Origin: Stachybotrys elegans
Lineage: Eukaryota; Ascomycota; Sordariomycetes; Hypocreales; Stachybotryaceae
Length of the DNA stretch: 64,000 nt
Direction: 5' to 3'
NCBI GenBank assembly: GCA_020746835.1
Contig: JAGPNK010000014.1
Span: 496,001 to 560,000 of the forward strand
Positions within the stretch are counted from its first letter, which is position 1, and every line of letters starts with the position of its first letter. The notes under the pieces were generated by a model. It had not been told where the DNA came from, did not search any database, and saw only the letters and a program-made list of their open reading frames with translations. Positions 41,001 through 52,567 of this stretch are shown here, one piece after another. Position numbers and translations under genes: made by a program.

Positions 41001-42762
41001 GACATGGTGAGCAGCAGGCGGCCAGTGCTGACAACAAGTGTTGGACCACAGGTCTTGGATACCTCGGCTTCACGCCGAAGCAGAATCCCATCAGCCACTT
41101 CACAACTGGCCGACATATGACCTAGACAGTCAAGGCAAAGCCGCCCCCCCGGTGGCCGACGTTCGGGGCACGAAATCGCCCACAGTTGAGAGATAGCAAC
41201 CCAGTTGTATCGGCCAGGGACCAGTTTGTATCCACCGAGCCGCAGCGTCTCGCATCGAGATGGATGGGCGCCTTAAAGGGATTCGGGTCCTAAAGATGGG
41301 AGAGGAAGGGTATGCAGGGGAGCGGAGGAATACAAAGGTGTCGATGGAAAGGTAATTTTCCTGAGGTACGGCAGATGGGTGTGCCAAGGATTTGGTTTCG
41401 CACATTTCATCAAAGAAGTCAAAGACGCATCATTAGAGCGCGCGGCCGTCTCATCCCAACTGCCGGGAGGCGAGGTGGGCGTGCGCATACAGCGGTTGAT
41501 GGAACAAACGGTGGCGCCGACGGGGTGGGCTGGAAGGATTCGTCAAAGCATCGCCATGGAAGCGCAACGGCAGCTGATGAAAGCGCAACATTTGGAGCGT
41601 CAGCGAGTTTGAGATGCCGCCCCCCTCCCCTTCCGCCCCCCGGAGATGGATGGTAACAGGCCCACGAGGTGCACCCTACCAGCCTACATACCCGTCACAC
41701 ACGCTGCATGACCTCCCCCCCGATCCACGCAGCGAACGGGCAGGTTGGGTGAGATGAGGCAAATGGGCAAGCTTCTGGATGGATGAGATGTAGCATTCCC
41801 GCAGGCTCTTGGCGAATAGCAGTGATGCATGCCTGCCGTGGCCAAGCAGCCCAGCTCAGGTACGGGTCTTGGGTCCAGTGTCAGAAGTGACTCGATTGGA
41901 GCCCAGTGGACTGCGCTGTCGAATTGAGCAGCCAAATGGTTGGTGAAGAAGGGGTCCTGAAGATGATGCAAGGCTCCTGCAAGCCCCCCAAAAATGACAG
42001 CTCATCCGCCACGGAAAATCCCCCTTCTTTTGTGCTTGGCTTCCAGAAGAAGAAGAAAAAAAAACGGTTTGTTTTGTTGCCCCCTTCACGACGATTTCAA
42101 CGGACAAGCGAGAAAGCAAGAAATTCGGAAGCAGCTGTTGGAACCATGCCATTGTCAGACCCGACAGGCATCATGAGAATGAGGCAGACAGGCTCTGTGG
42201 GGGAATTGAGTCGCTAACGATTTGGATTCCCCAGCACCAATTCGCCCACAGATTGCGCTCAGGAATGGAACCGAACATCGTCATCGCCATCACGCTCCCC
42301 ACCTAGACTGGTCGTGTCGCCCCCATGCCCCCTCCTCTGCTCCCACGTATTACCTTTCTGGGCGCAAGGGTGGTGGGTTTCGTTATTGATCTTGTATGCA
42401 CGATGCACGTACGAGAGGGAGGGAACTGGAGTCATGTTTTTGGCTGCCCACACAGAGGCACACACGCCTCACACCTCACACTTGACTGACACAGGATGTA
42501 CGATGTACGTAGGCAATTACGTCCCGACTCTGTCCACGCAAACACATGCTTTCGTGGTCACGGATAGACCATCGGCAACCTTCGACTCGCCTTGTTCTCG
42601 ACACGCCACCCCTGGCCCTAGTCGACTTTCTTCGCTGATCAGATGAAGGTGAGATGCCTTGGTTGTATCGGTAGCGTCTGGGTAATAGTAGTAGACGTGA
42701 CCTAGGGACCCAAGATGCCGTCGTGATCTACTCAAGTCCCTGATACCCGCGGGAAGTCCACC

Positions 42763-42786
42763 CCTCCCTCCCTCCCTCCCTCCCTC
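42763..42786. repeat. (CCCT)n microsatellite
   Basis: About six CCCT units in non-coding sequence. Confidence 0.75.
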
Positions 42787-43044
42787 GTCTAGAGCGCCCC
42801 CCCCTTCCTCTTCCTCTTTCCCCCTTCCATTCTTCCCATTTGCTCTCAAAGACATGCTCCCCGAGGACGAAGGGGAGGAGAAGAAAGGGAGTGTATGTAC
42901 AGTAGTAACCAGATGGAGCCGATCCAAGCAGGGATCCGAGGAGGCCATCATCACTCCGTCTGGCATCGTGTCTGGGGACCTGACACAGCACACACCTGCA
43001 CTAGCAGGCCGGTCCTCTTCTGGGTATTATTATGGAGGTAACAT

Positions 43045-43083
43045 GGGATGGGGGATGGGGGATTGGGGGATTGGGGGATGGGG
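43045..43083 (+). repeat. G-run repeat with G-quadruplex potential
   Basis: Successive runs of 3-5 G separated by AT or ATT (GGGATGGGGGATGGGGGATT pattern), at least six G-runs in 39 nt. This fits the four-run G-quadruplex rule. Non-coding. Confidence 0.7.
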
Positions 43084-44841
43084 CCCAGCATGGCATACAG
43101 ACTCCAGTCATCAAGACATCCATATCCAATCCGTTTGCTTGTGGCCCTCCCTCCCTACGCGCTTCCTTTGCGTTGCCTGACCTGCCTAGTGACCCAGCGG
43201 CGCCAGATGGGACTTATACCGAGGCGCGCCTTTTTCTACAGACCAGACCCCATCCATACCCGCTTCCCATTTAACCTTCTCTTGGGCCCTGATTTTCGTG
43301 CCTTGACTCCCTCTCCTGCTCTTGTTTTGGAAGTCTTGGTCTGCTCGTCTGCCATAGCCATCTGCCGCCGGCCAGTCTTGTGATACCCTCAACCCGCTCA
43401 CCCCGTCAGCCTTGAATCGGGTCCGCCTTCTGCATCCGATCGTCATCGAGCTTGCCTCTTAAATGCCTCGGCCCCTCGAGCGTCGCATGAGCACGTATCA
43501 ATACCCCCCGCGCCTCCCACCGATGTGAAGGAACTGTGTCTGCTCCCATTTGGAAATTTGAGAGAACGGGACAGGCGAGTTTTGCCGGCATTCGAACCGA
43601 CGACGACGAGGTATCAACACCACCGTCAGGAAAGCACCGGTCACATCGACGAGAGCCAACGAAGAGGACGGCGAAGCACATTGGATGGATCAGTGAACCG
43701 TTGGAATTGCGCCGCTTCTTTTTAATTCCTCCTCTCACGCTCTGCGTGTGACCTCGTCAGGACTCGTCAAATTCATCCGCCCCCGCGGACAATCTGAGGC
43801 ATCGAATCGCACGCAGCTGTTCGGGTTGCATTGCAGGACATCCTGATCACCGTTTCGGACCACGCAGCACCGACTCGTGAATTGCATCGCAGAGGTAATT
43901 TAACCTTGATTATTTTTGCATCTTTCTGTTTTTCTTTTTCTTTTTCTTTCCTTTCTTTCTTTGTGCTGCCTTCTTTCTTTTTGGGTTGGGCATTTCCGAA
44001 CTTCCTCTTCTTGCTGTTTTCTCCCCCTCCCCCACCTTGGCTTCTTCCACCCTTTCAAATCCCGCCCGCTCGCCCGGTTTTCTGTCGGCTTGCTTCTGCT
44101 TCTGCTTCTGCCTCTCTTCTGTGTACCGCGTCACAGCGTCACGAGGGAAGGTTTACGCAGGCGACCACGTGCTATTGTCACTGTCACCGTCACCGACAGT
44201 CACAGTCACAGTCGAGGTGCACATTGCCTGGACTTCAGTCCATGTCGGCTTGGGCCAAGCGGTTCCTCGTCTCGGCGACACCACGGCCACGGGCTGGAAC
44301 ACGGTTCGTGAACCAGCCAACCATTTGGCGCCATCAGCGCCCTCCGGTTCGTTCCTTCACCCACCCTCCCCCCTCCAACACACATGCACATGCACACAAT
44401 AGTCCACTCCTGGTCACAGGCAGGAGGCGCCGCTCTCCGGGAGCTGCTCTCCTTTGCATCTCGTGCATGCGCTGTAGATGCGCCCCTACCATCCATCGGC
44501 CTCTCTTCCTATTTTCCCTTTATTTTTCTTGTTTGATTCATTTTTTATTGCCCTTTTCTTTACTTATTCGGAAAGGCTAAATAAATAACCTTAGATCCAG
44601 CACCGGACCGGGCTACCTAATATCGCACAACCGCCAGACTCTACAAGAAAAAGAACCAAGGCCTCCATCGGCGTCGCCGCTTCAGCCACAAGCACAAGGA
44701 AAGTGCCGCGTCTCGCCTCGACATTTTAACAATTGGAAGACACCGCGTCATAGTCTAACGGCTCCTCCGACCTCTTGGACTCGTCCTCTTGACGCTACAA
44801 CATCGGTATATCTTTGCAGCACCGCCAAAAAAACGCACAAA

Positions 44842-47800
44842 ATGTCGGCTACCTCGACCGTCGCCGGGATGCCTATTCCTCCAAGACAGACGCTGTCAGC
44901 AACACTTGATCCAGGTACGTGCATAGCTACCAACCTCCACTACTCCCCCAGAAACACCGCACACATTTTTCTGGACCCTGTCCCCTTGATCCCGGTCATG
45001 TTCAGCCAAGCCCAGCCCAGCCCAGCCCAGCCCAGCCTAGACCAGACCCCTTGGCCCGGCCCCTTCGTCGTGATGACGGACAGAACCGTTTTTTTATTCT
45101 CTGGGTCGGAGGCCTGAAGGCGGCGATGCCTTGAGCATGAGACACGGGGCGGTGCGGTGCGGTGCGGCACTGTAGCGGTTGTGACCTGCGATTTTTGGGA
45201 GGTGCGCACCACTGAGCAGGGCACGGTACTCCGTCTGCCCGCCTATTCGCATTATCAAACAATTTCGGTTTTCTCGCGCAGGCTGTTGCCTCGGTGCACG
45301 CCCGCGCCCTAAGGGAATTGTAGCGATTAATGCACGGCGCCAGTCGCGCTGGATTGGTGGGAAGCGAGTCCCTGTCGTCTCGGCGTGGGCCATTTTTGCC
45401 GGTGCCTGTCCACTGATGGATGGATGATGCTGGTAGTCCTGGCTTTGGATTGGTGGTGCTGGAGCTGGCCCTCTGATTTGCTGTTATGGCTTCCTCCACT
45501 CCACCCCCATCTCTCCCACATTTTTCCTCTCCCTCGCGCCTTCACTGCCCTGTAATCATCCTAGTCGCCGAGCGGTGTTCTGGGGGGCTGGTGACGTGAT
45601 GCTGCACTTCCTTCCACCGAGCCGACACAAACCCGATTTTCCCACTCTTTTTTCACTTCATCTTTTGTCTCGTGATTGCTGACTCGTTGCCGTCTTACCG
45701 ATACTTTAGCCACCGAGCCTCGTCCCATTCAGCAATCTAGTCTTCAACCACAGTCGCGCCCTCAGCAGCAGCAGCAATGCCAACCCGGCAGCTATTCTTC
45801 CTCACCTCGTCAATTCCCCTCTGAACTTCCCGACTCCATCCTTGAGGAAGGCATCGAGTCCGGAAGCGAATCGCTTATCGAGCCCGTGACCCCCGTCAGC
45901 GGACGCCATTCCCAGGACTTTGCGACTCTCCAGCAGCAAGAGTACCAGAACAACGCCGTCCAGAACGACAAGGCCATCACCTCTCAGCCTGTTCCTCAAG
46001 CCAACAAGCCGACCGCCAGGCCTACCGTCTTGCCCGCGCAGACTTCTGCTCCTCCTCCTTCTCGCGGCGGCCTTACTTCTCCCACATCCCCCATCCCGAT
46101 ATCGCAAGCTCGAAGCGTCGGCGCTGCTGACCAAGAACCGCCACCTGTGCCTCTCTCTCGACGCAGCACCCGTGGGTCGACCAGCAGCTTCAAACGCACC
46201 ATGTCGAGCTTCTTCCGCCGCTCCAACTCCCACATGGCAAAGGATATGCCTGTCTTTGACACGGCTTCCGCCACAGACTTCCACCAGCCCGGCAGCGCTT
46301 CCGTCCCCAACGGCTCTGTACCGCCCCCCTCAGCTGGTCGTCGATACTCGCTCAACAAGTCTTCCACCACGACCCGCTCCAATTCTCCTCCCTCTCCGGG
46401 CTCCCCGTTAGAAATGGCGATGCACCCCAAGAACCACGACAACGGTACCGTCCCGGCTCCCGACGACTTTGAGAAGAAGACGAAGCGCTCCTCGACCGGC
46501 TTCAACCTCCGAGGCCGTGGTGTCAACTTTGGCACGACCGCCCGGCCCTCACGCGCTGGTCGCCGTGCCAGCAGCTTCGACAACGGTCCCAGGGGAGGCC
46601 CATACGAGGCTCCCGTCAAGCAGGCTGGAAATGAGGCTCATTACCCTCCCGAGCGTCTGCCTTGGTCCCTGCCGCCAGACTCGGGTACCGGTGTCAAGGC
46701 CCGCCGCATGAGTCTCAGTCTCCCGGATGATTTCACCGTCGACGTGGCCGAGCTGCTTTCCGAGTTTGAATACCAGTCCAAGATCCTTGGCCGCCACGGC
46801 AAGCACCTTGGAAAGGGTGCCGCATCCAAGGTTACGCTCATGGCCCGCAAGGGCTGCCCCAACGAGCTGTATGCCGTCAAGGAGTTCCGCGGCAAGTCCA
46901 ACTCGGAGAGCCGGGAAGAGTACGACAAGAAGATCAAGTCCGAGTTCAGCATCGCCAAGAGTCTACACCACCCCAACATTGTCGAGACGTTCCGACTCTG
47001 CACCAACCACTCGCGCTGGAACCACGTCATGGAATACTGCTCCGAGGGAGATCTCTTCAGCCTCGTCTCCAAGGGCCATCTCAAGGGTGAGGATAAGAAG
47101 AAGGACAGGCTCTGCCTCTTCAAGCAGCTGATCCAGGGCGTCAACTACCTCCACGCCAACGGCATCGCTCACCGGGACCTGAAGCTGGAGAATTGTCTCA
47201 TCACCAAGGACAGCAAGCTCAAGATCACCGACTTTGGCGTGTCCGAGGTCTTTTGCGGAACTCATCCGGGTCTCCGCGAGTCGGGCGGCCAGTGCGGCAA
47301 GAACATGGGAGAGATCCGGCTCTGCTCTCCGGGCATCTGTGGTAGCGAGCCCTATATCGCTCCCGAGGTGCTGGCCAAGAAGACCAACTATGACCCGCGC
47401 GCACTCGATGTGTGGAGCTCCGCCATCATCATGATCTACATGACCTTTGGAGGTGCCATCTGGTCCAGGGCCGAGCGTGGCAACACCCACTACGACAAGC
47501 TGGCCGATGGGTGGGAGAAGTGGTACAAGAAGCACCCCGAGGAGTCGGCTTGCATCTCAGACATGGACTATCCCAACTGCTACGCGCTTGACGTTGGAGT
47601 GAACCCTCCTGCGCTGCGTCGTGTCATTTTGCAGATGCTGAACCCGGACCCCAACAGGCGCATCCCCATCGTCGACGTCATCAACAACCGATGGGTGAAG
47701 AACGTCGAGTGTTGCCAGATGGAGTCATACGACGACCCGACCCATGTGATTGACGCGACCAAGAAGGATGCCGTGGGCAAGATCGGCAACAAGAAGATCT

Positions 47801-47877
47801 TCTGCCACAACCACCTCCCACCCAAGGCTACTGGGAGCCACTCCCTGGGCAAGATGCCAGGACAGGCTGGCTACTAG
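44842..47877 (+). CDS. Hal4/Sat4-type serine/threonine protein kinase, long first intron
   Basis: Exon 1 is 44842-44914 (ATG in CAAAATG context) and exon 2 is 45710-47877. A 795-nt intron (GTACGT donor, GCTGAC branch, TTTAG acceptor) splits an Ala codon. The product is 746 aa. The N-terminal half (about 360 aa) is disordered and rich in Ser/Pro/Gln with basic Ser-containing sites (RRSTRGS, RRYSLNKS). The kinase domain runs from about residue 385: LGKGAASKV glycine loop, catalytic Lys near 415 (YAVKEF), HRDLKLEN at 512-519, DFG at 532-534 and SEPYIAPE at about 570-577. The layout and the motif GIAHRDLKLENCLITKDS match the fungal NPR/HAL5 subfamily (Sat4/Hal4). In yeast these kinases stabilise plasma-membrane K+ and nutrient transporters. 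Substrate targets here are inferred from that family. Confidence 0.92.
45011..45035. repeat. (CCCAG)5 inside the kinase intron
   Basis: Five perfect pentamers within the 795-nt intron. A second pentamer run (GGTGC)3 lies at 45151-45165 in the same intron. Confidence 0.8.
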
Positions 47878-49837
47878 ACGGACAGCCTGAACCGAACCAA
47901 TGCTCCAAGACAAGTATTGCTTTGAGCATCTTTCCTGCTTCTTTCTCTCCTTTATTCGTCACGTTTCCTATGTCTCTGTTTCGACTTGCGATCCTCAGCT
48001 TGGCTCGAGGATGTACACGTTTGTAAGTGCACAGCCTGATTTGGCGTTGGGGAAAGGCGCGGTGGAGGGCAAGGTTGCCTCGCGTCGGACTGGAGTAACG
48101 GTGTCGTTTTTGATGTTGATAGCGTCGATGCAAGCTGCGCCGCGCTGCGCTGCGGTTAAGAAGCACATGCGGAGCAGAGAAAATCCGGCGAGGTGAACGA
48201 GGAGGGTTGGGTGGCTCTTCTCAGCTTGTTCACAAGTACATACGCCTTTTGCTTGAGTTTGGCAAACTTGCTGATAATTCTCACAATGGATGCTGAAGAT
48301 AGCCCTGGTCCGCGAGCCGGGAGAGGGAAAAAGAAGAAAAAGGTATTGGTTGAGGGTTGGGTGCATGTTAGTTTAATATGGGAGGGGGAAGGGAAAAGGA
48401 AGGGAAGAGGAGAGCGAGGAGGAGGGGGGTATAACGGAGGAAAGGAAGGACCAGGGTTTAAAGGTGCTATCTGCTCGTGCATAAAGACGTCTCACAATGG
48501 AATTCATGTTATCGACGCCTTTGACGGTGCAGGACGAGCGACGTGATGTGGATGTGATGATCGTAATGACTGGTGCTACGGGCTGAGGTAAGAGATGCTC
48601 TTAACGGACCAGGGCTTCCGGGGGAAGGAAGGGAACGATCGCCAAGTTCTCGGCGATATGATCGGAACCCGGCACGTCAAAGAGACAAGCTTGTCGTGAT
48701 GATCAGCAGGCTTTGATGAAGGCGTCTCCGGGCGGTGGAGACTCGGGTGCAACAACACCATCTACAGAGGGACACATGTCTGCATACGAGGCGGCGCCAC
48801 ACGGACTCTGACGCTTCCTTGTCCACTGTCCCAGGTCACGAATATGTACAGGTATCAATCAGGACGGTGCGCATCTCGCGGGTCGGGGGCGTACGCACGT
48901 CGCACGTCGCCCGTCGCCCGTCGCACGGCATGCGCCCGTTTGGGCAAGACTTTTTGTTGTCTCGCGGCAGCGTGCAGGAGCAGAAGGGTGGCCTAATCAA
49001 ACAGTTCAGATGCCGTGCCGAGTTTTCCGTCCGCCCATTCCTCTGTGGTTGGATCGGCGTAGTCTAGCAGCGGTGGTTTGTCGTCGTTCGTCGTCCCAAC
49101 AAGGAGATGAAAGAAGAAGGAAAAAAAAGTGCCGGCAGTTGGTGGACTGGGAGCATCTGCCGAAATGGGATGCGCGCCAATGGGGGGACAGGGGGGGTCG
49201 CGGGACGGGTCGCATGCCTTATGCCTTGATGCAATTAAGGGCCCTGCCATGGCCGTCGTTTTGTGTGTGTTGGCAGGAGAAGCGGCCGTCTTGTGCGGCA
49301 GTGAGAATTCCTTGCGAGGTTGATTGGCTCTCCCCGCGTGGAGTTGGTTCCGGGTAGCTTGATTGCTATCCGCGGGTGTTGGGCTTGGTGGGTGAGCGCT
49401 CAGTTCCAGATGCCGTATTGGGCTCGACAGCTTTGGCGGGTACTACCAATTCAGCAGGAGATACGGTGATAATTCGCGCACTTAGTACTAAGTAGTAGCT
49501 TTTGGCATTGGATGGGGTGGGATTGCAGGTCCGGCTCACGCGCTGTATTATCTGCGGCACAACAGAGGACCATGGGATGATGCACCACGCGATTTTGCGG
49601 ATCAACATGCCGGCATATAAAATATGACAAATCCATATTTTGAGGAGATCACATCGCTGACCTGCTTGATGATGGAAACCAGGAATGATGGGGTAGATAG
49701 TTCATGTCCCGAATAGCCCGAGACGGATGCCTAGTACCTACTTGTAAAGGAGCGTCCAAGGCAGAGCCCCTCAAACAAATTGTCCTGGCCTTTGGCTCTT
49801 CTAGACGAACATGACAGACTGCGTGAGAATTGCTGGC
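47878..49837. other. intergenic, no gene seen
   Basis: About 2 kb after the kinase gene. Contains a 7-bp tandem repeat at 48894-48928. No supported frame. Confidence 0.5.
48894..48928. repeat. tandem repeat, 7-bp unit x5 (CGCACGT/CGCCCGT)
   Basis: Five consecutive 7-bp units; units 1-2 are CGCACGT, 3-4 CGCCCGT and 5 CGCACGG. CpG-rich, in non-coding sequence. Confidence 0.8.
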
Positions 49838-50125
49838 CTACAGGTCTGACCACTGCCAGCGAAGAATGTTGGGCGAGTAGCGAGTATCCTCAAGGAATCG
49901 GTTACCCTTGGCAAAGCTGATGAGTTTGCTCTTCTCGACGTCACTGAACCCGCTTCCACAGGACAGAACGCACCATGTGGAAGATTTTTGGGTCATCTTT
50001 AACGTTTCGGTGTCGGTGTACTGTTGCACATATTCCTCAAGTCTGGCGAGGAACCTGACAAACTCGGACTTCTTGTAGCAGGTGAACTCGACTTGGTCGT
50101 AATCTCGGGAGTCTACGAGAGACAT
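49838..50125 (-). CDS. small hypothetical protein, 95 aa
   Basis: Starts MSLVDSRDYDQVEFTCYKKS, continues with a helical region (EFVRFLARLEEYVQQYTDTE) and ends NILRWQWSDL. The composition is balanced and protein-like, with several aromatic residues and two close Cys near WCVLSCGSG. A TATA box lies 149 bp upstream on the same strand. No signal peptide or membrane segment. I do not recognise a family. The surrounding DNA is more AT-rich than the window average, which makes a chance frame less likely to look this balanced. Could also be one exon of a longer gene. Confidence 0.5.
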   Translation of the reverse strand: MSLVDSRDYDQVEFTCYKKSEFVRFLARLEEYVQQYTDTETLKMTQKSSTWCVLSCGSGFSDVEKSKLISFAKGNRFLEDTRYSPNILRWQWSDL

Positions 50126-50273
50126 GGTAGGAGGTACTGGTTTGGTATTCGAGAAGAATACTTGTATTGGAATGATGTGGGTGATTGAATACGAAGGATA
50201 GATACCAGATGTGTATCGATTCTTGATAGCATCATTAGAGGGAGATGGACTCGCGGCCAGCAGCCAGAGCTCA

Positions 50274-50281
50274 TATTTATA
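50274..50281 (-). promoter_or_regulatory. TATA box of the 95-aa protein gene
   Basis: TATAAATA on the minus strand, 149 bp before the ATG at 50125. Confidence 0.45.
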
Positions 50282-51850
50282 GGCTTTGGCTGTGTCAGTG
50301 CCGTTCTGATTCGCATTGATTCACCGGCGGGCGGTGGATAGTGAGGGATGTGAATGAGGTTACAGAACTATCGGGCCAATAGACTACAAAATGGCATCCC
50401 GGTAGAGGAACACAGCTGGCACAGAGAAGAAGGAATGCCGAAAGACGATGGCTAGAAGAATAGATGCTAGTACGCCTATTTAGAAACCGGACTTTCGGGT
50501 TTGCAAGAAAGCCATCCCATCTAAATCCCTAGACGTGACTTAGCATCAACCTTGAACATGCAAGTGTTAATCAATGTTCAATCTCCCAAGTGCTAGGAGG
50601 CTCTCATAGACATAGAGCAAACTGTCGTCGAAGATAGAGATATCACATAGATTGGTTGGACCAAATGATGTTCCACGGTAGAGCATAGTAATGCCTTCTT
50701 TGGGGGTCTACAGACACTTAATAGATTGAGAGTTACATATAAGAAAGAAGGGGCCAAACGTGCTGGGCCAATGCTAGAGAAGCAACGATAGTGACAGTGT
50801 TAGAACAGAACAAACCCTTGGCATTCTCCTATACTATGATGAAATGTTTGCTAAGCTTGCTGCCGTTGCCGCTGCCACCTCATTGTTCTCTGGCTCCGTC
50901 CAACGGGTGATGTCAATATTGTATGGTACAGTCTGACGATCCCTTCATTGCCTGACTCTGTTCTTTGGTCCTGTGGGTAGCAGGGCAACCATCATTGTTC
51001 GTATACATTATTGCTCTTCTGTTCTCACTGCACGTACATATTATGATAGGACTAAGTGACTTATAAATACTTCAGGCTTGAGTAATCCCGAGCAGAAGCT
51101 GGAGCAGAAATCTGACTTTCTTTGGCAAGACGAGCCTTGGGAAGACGAGCCTTGGGAAGTAGTTCAATATCTGTGCAACAACTTCTTAGAATCTTTGAGT
51201 TATCGAGCTTACTGTAATGATTGAAACCCTAAAGAGAACGAAAAGGTGACTACAACTTGGCCGACGAGTTTCTAAGAAGGGGTTGCAGCACCTCTATGGC
51301 CTTGAGCCGTGCTAATTACTGTGGCGAGCGTCAGGGGCACTCAGATAAGCTGACTATGGTGCAAGGGACTGAAATAGGAGCCAGATGGATGTATTACTGG
51401 CTTGATAGAGGCCTAAGCAGTGACCACTACTTCCACTACAGACGGCATGAGGCCCTATAATTATGACCCATTCCACTATCTACAGGGTTCCGAGCTGGCT
51501 ATTCTATCACTGCGTATCTCGCGATACGTTCAGGAAACGCCTACGTAGAGAGCGTGGGGTTTATATTGAAGCTAAAGAGCGACGATAGAAAAGTACAAGC
51601 TGTGTGATAATACCATACATGTAAACGAGTGTCCGTGAGCCGTATCCATCGTTTGACCATATCCTGCCAAGTTTTTTTTTTTCTTTTTACATGATTTTCA
51701 GAGTTAAACATGATTCCGTCGCGGTTTGTAACTTAGCGACTGCATGAGCCGCCTTAGATTGTCCAGCTTTATTCAGCCCCCCTTGAGTGATCAGAGCTCT
51801 GACACCATCTCAGTGAGACGGCCAGGCTCAAGCCGCTTGATTTGGCGAGC
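50282..51850. other. AT-rich intergenic, no gene seen
   Basis: About 1.6 kb with lower GC than the flanks and many stops in all frames. Short direct repeat CGAGCCTTGGGAAGA-like units near 51129-51158. A poly-T patch near 51671-51686. Confidence 0.5.
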
Positions 51851-52567
51851 TTATAGCATAGGGCGGGTCACGTCGCGGCTGCGCGTGTTCAGGCCGAGGC
51901 GGGCGAAGAACCTGCAATACCTGCGGTGTTCATCCGTGTTCGGACAGGATGATGTCGCACAAGCCAGCGCATGGATATCGCTGTACTCTGAGCCCTCCTG
52001 CGCAGAGGCAGCGCTGGTGTCTGGGCCCCGAGATCTCATAGGCACATTGTACTTGTGGAGGTTGGGGCATGGGCCAGCCAGATGGTCGGCGTTGACGCCC
52101 GGGCGACCCATGCAGAAGGTGCAGCGGTAGGTTCCACTGGGACGGCCGACGGGGAAAGCATCGCTGATGGGATACTCATCGATGTCGACAGCAGTAGGCC
52201 CAGCCGGGAGAGACACCGGGCCGCCAGCATCAGCTGGCCCGGGAGGACAAGGCAGGCTGTTGCTGGCTGAACGAATGTTCAAGTGCAGCGAGTGAATGCG
52301 CTCCAAGATGTCTGGTGCGGCGAGGATGGGAGTAAGGTCAGCGACAATGGAGGCGACCAAATCGGCCTCGGTGGTAGCCTGAGACTCGGGGCGGTCTTGA
52401 GAGGTCCGCTGCTGCTGAGCAGGCGGGGGGGACTGCCTCGCGCGAGCCCGGCTCCCAGCCGAGTCAGCTGTAGGGCTGGAAGCGCGGCGCCGGGCAGGGC
52501 GATAGACGCGGCGCTGTCCAGAGGGACCACGGGGAGTACAGCCCTTGTCTTTGCCTGGCACAGACAT
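51851..52567 (-). CDS. hypothetical protein with Cys-rich C-terminal region
   Basis: A 238-aa frame. I chose the ATG at 52567 (MSVPGKDKGCTPRG); the longer frame from 52744 adds a pyrimidine-encoded stretch unlikely to be translated. The N-terminal part is basic and Ser/Pro/Gln-rich. A helical segment follows (VASIVADLTPILAAPDILER). The C-terminal half has Cys and His in a spacing that could bind zinc: YRCTFCMGRPG, HLAGPCPNLHKY, ALACATSSCP and HRRYCRFF. No known domain recognised. Intracellular by absence of a signal peptide. It may be lineage-specific; a composition-driven false frame cannot be fully excluded, but the ordered Cys/His pattern argues for a real protein. Confidence 0.5.
   Translation of the reverse strand: MSVPGKDKGCTPRGPSGQRRVYRPARRRASSPTADSAGSRARARQSPPPAQQQRTSQDRPESQATTEADLVASIVADLTPILAAPDILERIHSLHLNIRSASNSLPCPPGPADAGGPVSLPAGPTAVDIDEYPISDAFPVGRPSGTYRCTFCMGRPGVNADHLAGPCPNLHKYNVPMRSRGPDTSAASAQEGSEYSDIHALACATSSCPNTDEHRRYCRFFARLGLNTRSRDVTRPML

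Larger units (their letters stand above)
35070..44841. other. gene-poor stretch of about 9.8 kb
   Basis: I read all six frames here and found no supported gene. Frames reach 249 codons (43831-44580, plus strand), but these follow CT- or GA-skewed sequence and carry no domain-like pattern. Visible structure: a (CCCT)n run at 42763-42786, a G-rich run at 43045-43083, TG-rich short repeats near 39810-39830 and CT-rich tracts at 43930-43980. The last part (about 44600-44841) is the 5' leader of the kinase gene. No transposon coding sequence was recognised. Confidence 0.5.

Noticed and set aside
43831..44580. 249-codon plus-strand frame before the kinase gene
   Set aside because: Driven by CT-rich sequence (Phe/Ser/Leu/Pro runs). 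It ends before the kinase ATG, in the probable leader or promoter, and has no domain pattern.
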